From assembly GCF_902364365.1 (NCBI RefSeq), contig NZ_CABJDN010000014.1, positions 81,202-145,201 of the forward strand: a stretch of 64,000 bases of DNA, written 5' to 3'. The notes beneath the pieces were generated by a model that made no database searches, was not told where the DNA came from, and was given only the letters and a program-made list of their open reading frames with translations. Numbering within the stretch: the first letter of the stretch is position 1; each line of letters starts with the position of its first letter. Shown here piece after piece: positions 17,244 to 24,871 of this stretch. Made by a program: the position numbers and the translations under genes. The stretch comes from Bacteroides intestinalis. GTDB lineage: Bacteria > Bacteroidota > Bacteroidia > Bacteroidales > Bacteroidaceae.

Positions 17244-17699
17244 TTATTGTTTTGGTTTTATAAAGCCGATAGGGTTTCTGAGGCTGTCCGCCAGTCTTTT
17301 CTGGGCTTGCAGCTCGGATACTCTGTCAACTGGCGGATTAGCTATAAATCGGTGGACGGCGACGAAAGCACGCATGATGCTTCTATTCATTTCAATAGCT
17401 GTGTCAGAGTTTAATACACTACTAAGCATAGCTACTCCTAATTCAGTAAAAGCAAAAGGCATATATTTAAAGTTGCTGCCTCGCCCTTTGTTCAAGGTCA
17501 CAATTTGTGATCTTGAAAGTTCTTCTTTGGTTAGGGTAAACATAAAATCCTCTCCTTCAAAACGTTTAATGTTTCGTTTGATGGCTTGTTTGAGTATTCT
17601 TGTTACTATGCCATATGCTTCTGCCAGATCGAAGTCAAGCATTACTTGTTGTCCTCTTATCTCGTATATTTTGCTCTGTATGATTACTGTTAATTCCAT
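17244..17699 (-). CDS. ORF6N-domain protein
   Basis: 151 residues. The N-terminal two thirds match the ORF6N DNA-binding domain known from phage antirepressors and widespread in Bacteroides: start V-I-Q-S-K-I-Y-E-I-R-G-Q-Q-V-M-L-D, followed by L-A-E-A-Y-G and a FTELGVAMLSSVL-type helix around residue 85. The C-terminal tail after about residue 130 is short compared with typical 170-190-residue chromosomal members, so it may be slightly truncated. It sits alone between lgt and the reductase gene, without other phage genes. Probable role is DNA binding; target unknown. Confidence 0.8.
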   Translation of the reverse strand: MELTVIIQSKIYEIRGQQVMLDFDLAEAYGIVTRILKQAIKRNIKRFEGEDFMFTLTKEELSRSQIVTLNKGRGSNFKYMPFAFTELGVAMLSSVLNSDTAIEMNRSIMRAFVAVHRFIANPPVDRVSELQAQKRLADSLRNPIGFIKPKQ

Positions 17700-17752
17700 T
17701 ATTTATCTTCTTCATTGTTTCAAGATTCCAATTTGGTATCTTAGAATCTTTA

Positions 17753-18673
17753 CTATTTGAACTTTTCCGCCACCATCCTGTACGTCGGAATATCAATTCC
17801 CTGTTCTTCTGCGGCAGCAATCATATCAAAGAGCAATCCTTGCACTTCACTTTCGTGTCCCTTAGCCATATCCTTCTGCATGGAAGCGGTGCTTTCCGGG
17901 TCCAGTTTATCGATAACTTTGAGATTATATTCTACAATGTCTTCCTTGAATCCAATGCCGAGTTTTGCACCCAGTGCGGCACTTTCGCGGGACAACCCGA
18001 TAAAAGTATCGCGCACCTCTCCGGGCTTCTGTACTTCGCCCATAGGCACGTCGTAGTAGGCTCCGGTGACAGCCATAGCGGAGATGAAAGACCACTTCAC
18101 GAAAGTATCCCGGTTGATGTCAGGAGATATCTCGGCTTTGATACCGCTTTCCTGCAAATCCTGTTGGATAGTTTCCAACGTTCCACGGGGAACAACCGTG
18201 CCTTTGTGTGCACCGTAAACCAGACGGAATATCTTGCCCATTTGCGTGATTTCCCCTTTGCCGGACACGAAGCCGACAATGTAGATGCAGCCGTCCAGGA
18301 CCGTCACTCCAGGCACAAGGCGCTGGATACGGGGACCTGTACCGTAAACATTGAGAATAGGGATTACAACTGTGTCCTTATGGGCGGAGCGCTTTATCAA
18401 CTCCGTTATCGAGTCTACGGAATAGCCTTTGACACATACAAAGATGACGTCGGCTTTACCTGTATATTCTTCGGCAGTATAGGCTTTTACGGGTAGTGTG
18501 TGTTCGCCTTTCAAGTCGGAGTGCAGACACAATCCGTGTTCGCGTATGGCAGCCAGATGTTCACCACGGGCAATGCAGGTCACATCTTTTCCGGCAAGGG
18601 ACAGAAAGGCGGCGATACTGCCTCCCACGCCGCCTGTACCGGCTATAAGGTATTTCATATTATTGTTCTCCAT
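17753..18673 (-). CDS. 2-dehydropantoate 2-reductase (ketopantoate reductase family)
   Basis: 306 residues. An N-terminal Rossmann motif GTGGVGG (about residues 13-19) binds NADPH, followed by a KGYSVDS segment with the conserved lysine near residue 82 and a C-terminal ApbA/PanE helical domain with KWSFISAMAVTG around 190-205. The reaction is reduction of ketopantoate to pantoate in coenzyme A synthesis. Bacteroides carry several PanE-like paralogues, so this copy may act on another 2-keto acid. An alternative start at Met6 (18658) lies right before the first strand. Close spacing to the next gene (11 bases downstream of 18685..19500's start side) suggests independent short units. Confidence 0.85.
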   Translation of the reverse strand: MENNNMKYLIAGTGGVGGSIAAFLSLAGKDVTCIARGEHLAAIREHGLCLHSDLKGEHTLPVKAYTAEEYTGKADVIFVCVKGYSVDSITELIKRSAHKDTVVIPILNVYGTGPRIQRLVPGVTVLDGCIYIVGFVSGKGEITQMGKIFRLVYGAHKGTVVPRGTLETIQQDLQESGIKAEISPDINRDTFVKWSFISAMAVTGAYYDVPMGEVQKPGEVRDTFIGLSRESAALGAKLGIGFKEDIVEYNLKVIDKLDPESTASMQKDMAKGHESEVQGLLFDMIAAAEEQGIDIPTYRMVAEKFK

Positions 18674-18684
18674 TTTGGAATATA

Positions 18685-19500
18685 CTATTTTATGTAGTTT
18701 TCTTTTTCCATATAATAAAGCCCTTCGCCGCGGTCACCGTTCTCCAGGTCTTCCAGTTCTACCTTGAAAACACGGTAAGGGAGTCCTGTCTTCGGATGCT
18801 TGGGGAGGTCTACGGTCAGTAGATAGGCATTGGCATATTCGTTGGCATTAATGTACTCTTTTATTTCCTGCTTCATCAATATCTTAACTTCTTCGCCATC
18901 TATCCAGACGGTGGCTTTCAGTTGTTCAGGACGAGGTGCCCACTGCGATTCTTTCGCATCTTTGCTTTGGCTTTCTTGCTTAATGTCGCCAAGAGTTTTA
19001 CCGTGTAGTATGGATTCGGGCTTGCTCTCTTTCATCCATTGGTAAAAACGTGTCAGATTCATGGGACGAACATATATCTGGTAGGCAGGCATAGCACCAG
19101 GGATACGGAAAGCATGTAGTCCATAGACCTCCATGCGGTTGTAACGAATATCAAGCGTGGTATCACGGTCGGCGATAAAATTCCATGCCCAGAACTCCAG
19201 GCGGTGTTCCGTTTCGGGCAGGCCGTTTTTCATGGCGACGTGTGCATAAGAGGGAAAGTAGATAGAAGCAACTTTTTGATAGTTACCTTTGAGCACGCGG
19301 GCGGTATAGTGTCCGTTTTTGTCAGTGATAGCCTCTATGACATTATTGGATTGTGGATTTTGCCACCAAACACAAGCACTGTCTATCGGTTGTCCGCCAT
19401 AGTCTGTTACGCGACCGGAGATGGTCACTGAGTCTTGTTGCTGTGCATAGGCGACACTGCACAGAAGCGTGAGGAATAGGGTAGGGAAGAATTGCTTCAT
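18685..19500 (-). CDS. Secreted protein with carboxypeptidase-regulatory-like domain, function unknown
   Basis: 271 residues. Residues 1-19 form a signal peptide ending in AYA-Q. Residues about 25-100 look like a carboxypeptidase-D regulatory-like (CarbopepD_reg_2) Ig fold: SGRVTDYGGQPIDSACV, then TDKNGHYTARV. The remainder is a mixed domain rich in aromatic and charged residues with no motif I recognise. It is probably periplasmic or exposed at the outer membrane. Its stop lies 11 bases before the start side of the reductase gene (17753-18673), so the two could share a transcript. No function assigned. Confidence 0.7.
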   Translation of the reverse strand: MKQFFPTLFLTLLCSVAYAQQQDSVTISGRVTDYGGQPIDSACVWWQNPQSNNVIEAITDKNGHYTARVLKGNYQKVASIYFPSYAHVAMKNGLPETEHRLEFWAWNFIADRDTTLDIRYNRMEVYGLHAFRIPGAMPAYQIYVRPMNLTRFYQWMKESKPESILHGKTLGDIKQESQSKDAKESQWAPRPEQLKATVWIDGEEVKILMKQEIKEYINANEYANAYLLTVDLPKHPKTGLPYRVFKVELEDLENGDRGEGLYYMEKENYIK

Positions 19501-19528
19501 GGTTGGTTTGCAGTATTATTCTGTGATT

Positions 19529-19556
19529 AAATCGCCCGCCATTCGGCGGACGATTT
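19529..19556 (-). terminator. Terminator of ychF
   Basis: A 12-base stem with one mismatch (19529-19540 with 19545-19556) and a 4-base loop, immediately downstream of the ychF stop on the minus strand and followed by a short T-rich stretch. Confidence 0.75.
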
Positions 19557-19573
19557 ATAATGAGTTCCGTAAA

Positions 19574-20677
19574 TCAGACGTTGAACCGGAAGTGCATGAT
19601 GTCTCCATCCTGCACTACGTATTCTTTGCCTTCCACACCCAGCTTTCCGGCTTCGCGTACGGCGGCCTCGCTGCCATACTGGATGAAGTCTTCGTACTTG
19701 ATAACTTCGGCACGGATGAATCCTTTTTCGAAGTCGGTGTGGATAACTCCGGCGCATTGCGGAGCTTTCCAACCTTTCTGATAGGTCCATGCTCTCACTT
19801 CCATTTCTCCGGCGGTGATGAAGGTTTCCAGATTCAGCAGTTTGTAGGCCGATTTAATCAGGCGGCTCACACCGGATTCCTTTAATCCTACTTCTTCGAG
19901 GAACATCTGGCGGTCTTCATACGTTTCCAGCTCGGCGATGTCGGCTTCGGTCTTGGCAGCTACAATCAGGATTTCGGCATTTTCGTCCTTTACCGCTTCG
20001 CGCACCATTTCCACATACTTATTACCGTTCACTGCGCTTGCCTCGTCCACATTACAAACGTACATCACCGGTTTGCTGGTCAGAAGGAAAAGTTCTTTGG
20101 CTATTTTCTGTTCATCTTTGGTTTCAAACTGCACGGTGCGTGCACTCTTGCCTTGTTCCAGTGCATCTTTATATTGTATCAGTACGTCGTAAGCCAGCTT
20201 GGCAGCTTTGTCTCCACCTGTCTGTGCTTGTTTCTGCACTTTCTGGATGCGGCTTTCAATGGTTTCCAGGTCTTTCAGCTGCAATTCGTAGTCGATGATT
20301 TCCTTGTCGCGCACCGGGTTGATGCTTCCGTCTACGTGTGTCACATTCTCATCGTCGAAACAACGCAGCACGTGGATGATAGCATCCGTTTCACGAATAT
20401 TCGCGAGGAATTTGTTACCCAGTCCTTCGCCTTTGCTGGCACCCTTTACGAGTCCGGCAATGTCCACGATTTCCACCGTAGTGGGCACGATGCGCCCCGG
20501 GTGTACCAATTCAGCGAGCTTCGTCAGGCGCTCATCGGGCACGGTGATTACACCTACATTCGGTTCTATTGTACAAAAAGGGAAGTTTGCCGCCTGCGCT
20601 TTTGCGTTGGACAAACAGTTGAAAAGCGTCGACTTGCCTACATTCGGCAAACCGACAATACCACATTGTAAAGCCAT
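19574..20677 (-). CDS. ychF: Redox-regulated ATPase / ribosome-binding GTPase-family protein YchF
   Basis: 367 residues, the standard length. G1 motif GLPNVGKST at residues 8-16, G3 DIAGLVKGAS near residue 70, and an ATP-preferring NVDE in place of the NKxD GTPase motif, as in all YchF/Ola1 proteins. A coiled-coil insertion follows residue 130 and a C-terminal TGS domain occupies about residues 280-365. It is an Obg-family protein that binds ribosomes and responds to oxidative stress. Bounded by its own promoter element and terminator, so monocistronic. Confidence 0.96.
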   Translation of the reverse strand: MALQCGIVGLPNVGKSTLFNCLSNAKAQAANFPFCTIEPNVGVITVPDERLTKLAELVHPGRIVPTTVEIVDIAGLVKGASKGEGLGNKFLANIRETDAIIHVLRCFDDENVTHVDGSINPVRDKEIIDYELQLKDLETIESRIQKVQKQAQTGGDKAAKLAYDVLIQYKDALEQGKSARTVQFETKDEQKIAKELFLLTSKPVMYVCNVDEASAVNGNKYVEMVREAVKDENAEILIVAAKTEADIAELETYEDRQMFLEEVGLKESGVSRLIKSAYKLLNLETFITAGEMEVRAWTYQKGWKAPQCAGVIHTDFEKGFIRAEVIKYEDFIQYGSEAAVREAGKLGVEGKEYVVQDGDIMHFRFNV

Positions 20678-20710
20678 TATCTATTTCGTTATTACTTTGT
20701 TTTCTGTCTG

Positions 20711-20718
20711 CAAAGATA
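20711..20718 (-). promoter_or_regulatory. -7 promoter element (TATCTTTG) of ychF
   Basis: Minus-strand octamer matching TAnnTTTG, 33 bases before the ychF start codon. No exact -33 TTTG box at standard spacing. Confidence 0.45.
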
Positions 20719-21002
20719 GGTATTCTTCTGTTTATTGCCTTATGGATTGTACATTTTTACCATTGGGAGGATTGGTTTTACTCTGAGGATTAGTGATAAA
20801 TGCGGGTAGATTCAGTTTTTTAAAGTGGGAGTTCCTCTCTTTTTAAAAGGTACAGTCGACCGGGGGCAGAGGAAGGAGAAGATTTTGTCAACCGGAGACT
20901 GGTATAACAAGGAATAAAGTCAACTCCCATTAGGGTTAGTAATTTTTTAGGTCTACTTATACTAAAGATAAGGGAACTACACAACCATTATTAGGGAACT
21001 AT

Positions 21003-21048
21003 ATTGTGCTAATGTTTTGCCATCGCATTGGCAAAACATTAGCGCAAT
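21003..21048 (-). terminator. Long hairpin terminator of the DUF5703 gene
   Basis: A 20-base stem with a single G-U pair (21003-21022 with 21029-21048) and a 6-base loop lies 8 bases past the stop of the minus-strand gene. The T-run is weak, so stability of the stem must carry termination. Confidence 0.65.
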
Positions 21049-21055
21049 AATGAGA

Positions 21056-23311
21056 CTACAATCTGTTTAGAACAACATCTTTTTTTCTTGCTTCCGGGAA
21101 GACATTCAGTACCGTAACACTATTTCCTGTGCCTTTTGCACGTACCACGGTGTTGTCATAGGCATGTAGCTTGAAGTCCACTTTCCATGATGCCGGGAAT
21201 GCGGGCAAAATGAGGATTTGCTTGCCTACATTCTGCAAGAGCATGTTTTGCAGGCCAATTGTGAAGGCACCACCGTTGTCAAAGTCTGGAATGTAATCGC
21301 TGCCCGGTTTCCAGAATGCAGGGAAGCGGACTTCGGGGTCTGTTGCGCGCACATTCTTTAAAAGAAGCTCTTTGGCCTCATCGGCCAGTCCAAGCAAAGG
21401 TGCCTGTATGGGGTCTTGCGACCAGCAGGTAGTCTGCTTGAATTCGCGGTGAGCGAAGGTATTGAGGGCAACGTCCAGATCGGGGCGTCCCAGCCCGTAG
21501 AGTTTGAACGGGAAGATGGCGTAACATTCGGGGTTCTCGAAGTTGCGTCCCTGACCGTATTCTTCGGCGGGAAGCAGTCTTTTGCCATCTCTTGTTTTGG
21601 GAAGGGCGGGGAGTGCTTGCAGGCAATCGTTCCATTCTTTAAGCAGTGACGGCTCAACGATTCCGGCGGGCAACTCGGTCAGTTGGGTGATATTGTATTT
21701 CAATCCGGCGATGTAGTCCATCGGGTTCAGGCAATCCCAGAATTGCTCGATGGCATTTGCCGGAATGAAGCGCAGGGTTTGGTTTATCTGCGGCCAGTGC
21801 TGGTTGAAAAAACGGATGACTTGGGTGGCAAAAGGAATGATGTATCGGCGGGCAAATGCTTCGTCCTTGGTATAGTTGTAGCTGTCGAGCATTTCGGACA
21901 ACATCTCCAGTGCGCCGGAATAGTGGTAGCGTATCCAGCGTGTTTGCGAGGCTTTTCCTTTGTTGTTCCAACCCCAGTCGTCCTGAATGTACATGCCGAA
22001 GAAGTTCAGGGTTTCGGGGAAGAAAGCACCTTCGTGTCCGTAGTAGATGCGGGTGATGTCTGTCTGCAATGGGAGCATGTTGAGGTACATGTCGAACCAG
22101 GGCTTCTTCAGGTCAAAGTCTCCCGATACGGAAAGCGGCCAGTAGTAAAGGCGGCAGTTCTGGTACCAATAGCCTGGTCCCCATGTGCGGTAATCACCGT
22201 TTTTACCTTTGTAGTCGAAGGTGAAATTACCGCCGTTGAACTTGGCGGGATATGCGCCGCGACTTTGGCAAGCCATCATGAAGCGTTGCAGCAAATATGC
22301 GCGGGTGACCAGTTCGGCATCTTCGTCACCGGAAAGGAATATCCAACTGCGATTCCAGAAGCGGTCCCACCATTCCAGATGATGCTTGTAGGACGTTTTC
22401 AGAGGTGCGCTGTTGGCGGAGGCGATGAGGGCTTCGAGTTGGGTGTTCCATTCCTGTACGGTGGTAGTTTGTGCCGTGTAGGGGTAGATGGAGAGGGTAT
22501 GTTTCTTCATTTCTTTTGAGGAGATGAGGGTACTGTCGTTTTGCGGGTGCATGCTCTCACCAATGATGGCAGCTCCGAAGGTACGGTTCATGTACGGGTC
22601 GGGGTATTTGCCTATCAGTTCCGGGACATTCTGATGGGTGAGTATGGTCTCGAAGAAAGAGCTTTGGTTGCGGTGATACCATTGGATGCGGTCTGGTTTC
22701 CGTTCCAGTATGTCGGCGCTTTCGGAAGGGTGGACAGGGCTATCCATTAATCCCCGGAAGCTGGATGCCAGAGGGTCATCACCGCTCGTCATGGTGTAGG
22801 GTTGGGGACGCATCAATTCTGTAGTGCAGCTTACAGAAATATTTTTGTCGGAGGCGGTTTCTATGCGGATGACGGGTTGGCTGGCGTCAATCCATAGTTT
22901 GATGCGGGTGGCATTGCCTTTCGAGCCTGCCGTTACGTTGATTTCTCCTCTGTGCAGATTGAGTTCCTGTGAGAAAAAGGCATCTTCGGTGAAAGGGTTG
23001 GGGGTGAGTTTCACCCGTATTCTGCCCACTTTCAGGAGCCGTGTGGCTTCGCTCCAGGTGTCCGATTTGCCGATATAGAGTAGTAAGTCGCCTCCCTTTT
23101 CAATCCATACATTTGCGGTGATGTCTCCGTTTCCCAAAGGCATGGATTCCATAGAGCCGGTGGTGCTGAGGGTGTTCCACACTACGTTGTATTGATTCAG
23201 TTGTTTCAATACGTCGGCTGGCAATTCGTTTTTGGCAGAGGCCTCCTTGGGTCCGTTGATGAATGACAGGAAACAGAGGCATATTCCCAGACGGAAAAGT
23301 TTGTTTTTCAT
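21056..23311 (-). CDS. DUF5703-type secreted glycoside-hydrolase-like protein
   Basis: I choose the ATG at 23311 (751 residues) because it starts a clean signal peptide (MKNKLFRLG, cleavage near residue 26); the upstream ATG at 23371 would bury it. The N-terminal beta domain with ESMPLGNGDITANVWIE and YIGKSDTWSE matches the DUF5703 family, whose architecture (N-terminal beta sandwich, (alpha/alpha)6 barrel, C-terminal beta domain) is that of GH65/GH95-type enzymes. The barrel is visible from about residue 300 to 680, with W-G-P-G-Y-W-Y-Q-N and D-D-W-G-W-N-N. It is probably a periplasmic glycosidase of unknown specificity. It is a single-gene unit. Confidence 0.8.
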   Translation of the reverse strand: MKNKLFRLGICLCFLSFINGPKEASAKNELPADVLKQLNQYNVVWNTLSTTGSMESMPLGNGDITANVWIEKGGDLLLYIGKSDTWSEATRLLKVGRIRVKLTPNPFTEDAFFSQELNLHRGEINVTAGSKGNATRIKLWIDASQPVIRIETASDKNISVSCTTELMRPQPYTMTSGDDPLASSFRGLMDSPVHPSESADILERKPDRIQWYHRNQSSFFETILTHQNVPELIGKYPDPYMNRTFGAAIIGESMHPQNDSTLISSKEMKKHTLSIYPYTAQTTTVQEWNTQLEALIASANSAPLKTSYKHHLEWWDRFWNRSWIFLSGDEDAELVTRAYLLQRFMMACQSRGAYPAKFNGGNFTFDYKGKNGDYRTWGPGYWYQNCRLYYWPLSVSGDFDLKKPWFDMYLNMLPLQTDITRIYYGHEGAFFPETLNFFGMYIQDDWGWNNKGKASQTRWIRYHYSGALEMLSEMLDSYNYTKDEAFARRYIIPFATQVIRFFNQHWPQINQTLRFIPANAIEQFWDCLNPMDYIAGLKYNITQLTELPAGIVEPSLLKEWNDCLQALPALPKTRDGKRLLPAEEYGQGRNFENPECYAIFPFKLYGLGRPDLDVALNTFAHREFKQTTCWSQDPIQAPLLGLADEAKELLLKNVRATDPEVRFPAFWKPGSDYIPDFDNGGAFTIGLQNMLLQNVGKQILILPAFPASWKVDFKLHAYDNTVVRAKGTGNSVTVLNVFPEARKKDVVLNRL

Positions 23312-23352
23312 GTTCTTGATAATATTAGGTACATAAATTCTGAGTTGGGGCA

Positions 23353-23360
23353 CAAAGTTA
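23353..23360 (-). promoter_or_regulatory. -7 promoter element (TAACTTTG) of the DUF5703 gene
   Basis: Minus-strand match to TAnnTTTG, 41 bases before the chosen start at 23311. It lies inside the extension that would be coding if the upstream ATG at 23371 were used, which supports the shorter protein. Confidence 0.5.
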
Positions 23361-23430
23361 GTGTGCTCCATTAAAGAATGGATTAATATTATCTTAATCG
23401 GGAGAGAAAAGATAGGGTGAGGGGATGGGT

Positions 23431-24054
23431 TTATTGCTTTTCCTCAGCAAACAACTGTTGAAAGATACTCTTTAACTGTACTTCATCTGTAATAATCTTT
23501 TGCAGTTCTTTCAACTTTTCTGCATTCTTTGATTCTGGAAACCAAAGTTTCAGATATCCACCCGGTGCATACTTCTCCATCAGATGCTGACGGAAACGTT
23601 GGTAGTGCCATTCTCTTTCCGCTTCTGGTTTCTGCTTTAATCCGTATTGTACGGTGCGGCGCAGAGTGATGACGGGGTCAATCATACGATCTGCTTCTGC
23701 CACTATTTTGCCATAAATGTTTCGCGGTTCGTGGTCGGCAGATGCGCGATGGTCTTCTACCGCCTCTTTCATGGTTTCTATTTCTTCCTCACTGAACCAT
23801 TGGCAGAGCATTTTGTCTTGTTTCAGAATCTCTCCTGAGATGAAATGATGGGTAGCACGATCCCGGCAAAGCCCTGTATCATGGTATGCGGCAATGGTAT
23901 ATGCCATGCTTTCGTTCACATTATATTCCTTGGCAAGTGCGAGGCTTTCTTCTATAACGGTACGTACGTGTGAGAGGTTGTGCGCCTTGTCAAAGTGCTC
24001 GTAACGGGGAATAATCTCTGTTTCAATGTAGTGGGTGAGGGTAGCGGGTATCAT
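23431..24054 (-). CDS. HD-domain phosphohydrolase
   Basis: 207 residues. HD-domain landmarks: a first histidine in NLSHVRTV (near residue 29), the HD pair in AAYHDTG (near residue 56), H-x-S-G-E-I-L following, DHRAS, and the final aspartate in AEADRMID (near residue 126). Such proteins hydrolyse phosphomonoesters or nucleotides in a metal-dependent way; the exact substrate is unknown. No signal peptide, so cytoplasmic. Single gene with its own -7 element. Confidence 0.85.
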   Translation of the reverse strand: MIPATLTHYIETEIIPRYEHFDKAHNLSHVRTVIEESLALAKEYNVNESMAYTIAAYHDTGLCRDRATHHFISGEILKQDKMLCQWFSEEEIETMKEAVEDHRASADHEPRNIYGKIVAEADRMIDPVITLRRTVQYGLKQKPEAEREWHYQRFRQHLMEKYAPGGYLKLWFPESKNAEKLKELQKIITDEVQLKSIFQQLFAEEKQ

Positions 24055-24077
24055 AAAATAGGTTTTGTTTTAGCAGG

Positions 24078-24085
24078 CAAAGTTA
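24078..24085 (-). promoter_or_regulatory. -7 promoter element (TAACTTTG) of the HD-domain gene
   Basis: Minus-strand TAnnTTTG match 23 bases before the start codon at 24054, directly after the terminator of the upstream unit. Confidence 0.45.
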
Positions 24086-24090
24086 TGAAA

Positions 24091-24121
24091 AAAGCCGAAA
24101 TACATCACGTATTCCGGCTTT
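24091..24121 (-). terminator. Intrinsic terminator of the DUF3836 gene
   Basis: A 13-base stem with one mismatch (24091-24103 with 24109-24121), 5-base loop, and on the minus strand a TTTTTT run right after the stem: a textbook intrinsic terminator for the gene ending at 24200. Confidence 0.85.
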
Positions 24122-24199
24122 CACTTAGTGTACAAAACTTATAAAGGTTTCGGTTTGTTCAATTTGTTTGTTAGAATTTTAAGAGAGTATCTGTCGTTT

Positions 24200-24592
24200 T
24201 TACAGATTTGGATTGTCCATTGTAACTGTCATTTCGGGTACAAGGACATATGCTTTTTGTTTGTTATTCCATTTATAATAAGTAGTAGTGAGAGTTTTTC
24301 CCTGATAAGCGTAGCAAACACGAAGGTCATTTTCCCAAGCATTTTTTCCGCTGTTCCATTTCATAGTCTCACTTTCAGTCATACGTTTTTGGTCGTCATA
24401 CTTATAACTATGCTTCATATAGTGTGCTAAAGTTCCACCGTCCATTTTGTAAACGGTCTGTCCAACCATCACTCCATCTTTCTCTTCCGAATTGTAAATG
24501 AGGTTGTTTTTGTTAGCTGCAGAAGCTGCAATGCCACCAAATAGAATAACTGCTGATAATGCAACTGTTTTTAAAAATACTTTTGTTTTCAT
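24200..24592 (-). CDS. DUF3836-type small secreted protein
   Basis: 130 residues with a clear signal peptide (residues 1-26, ending ASA-A). The mature part holds YKYDDQKRMTESETMKWN and W-x-x-D-x-R-V-C-Y-A-Y, a pattern of imperfect repeats that matches the Bacteroides-specific DUF3836 family. These are small exported proteins of unknown function, often in several copies per genome. It has its own promoter element and terminator. Confidence 0.75.
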   Translation of the reverse strand: MKTKVFLKTVALSAVILFGGIAASAANKNNLIYNSEEKDGVMVGQTVYKMDGGTLAHYMKHSYKYDDQKRMTESETMKWNSGKNAWENDLRVCYAYQGKTLTTTYYKWNNKQKAYVLVPEMTVTMDNPNL

Positions 24593-24654
24593 GGTTCTAT
24601 ATGTTTTTAAGTTATCTTTTGTTGTTTTCTATCATTATGTCATTAAATTCGCCG

Positions 24655-24662
24655 CAAAGGTA
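24655..24662 (-). promoter_or_regulatory. -7 promoter element (TACCTTTG) of the DUF3836 gene
   Basis: Minus-strand TAnnTTTG match 62 bases before the start codon; no exact -33 box at standard spacing. Confidence 0.4.
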
Positions 24663-24766
24663 CAGATTAAATTGACATAATCGTGATAAATAGATTAAAT
24701 ATAGTCAAAATGTTAGTGTGGTTGGGTTTGTAATGCTTTCTTTTTGCCAATATTGATGACAAAAAA

Positions 24767-24793
24767 ATATCCGGCAGTGATGTTGCCGGATAT
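24767..24793 (-). terminator. Intrinsic terminator of polA
   Basis: Perfect 10-base stem (24767-24776 with 24784-24793), 7-base loop and a run of seven T on the minus strand, located 79 bases after the polA stop. Confidence 0.8.
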
Positions 24794-24871
24794 TCTGGTG
24801 AGCAAACTGTATTTTGAATAGATTACTTCAGTTGCTTTCTGATTGTAAGTTAAATAAAGTTATAGTTGGAT

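Larger units (their letters stand above)
20678..21055. other. Intergenic region between ychF and the DUF5703 gene
   Basis: Holds the ychF promoter (20711-20718) and the DUF5703-gene terminator (21003-21048). In between I see no open frame of interest. Two copies of AGGGAACTAYA (20971-20981 and 20993-21003) lie about 20 bases apart; their meaning is unclear. Confidence 0.5.

Noticed and set aside
20971..21003. Two AGGGAACTAYA direct repeats before the DUF5703-gene terminator
   Set aside because: Only two copies, no partner structure and no matching pattern elsewhere that I noticed; too little to call a site.
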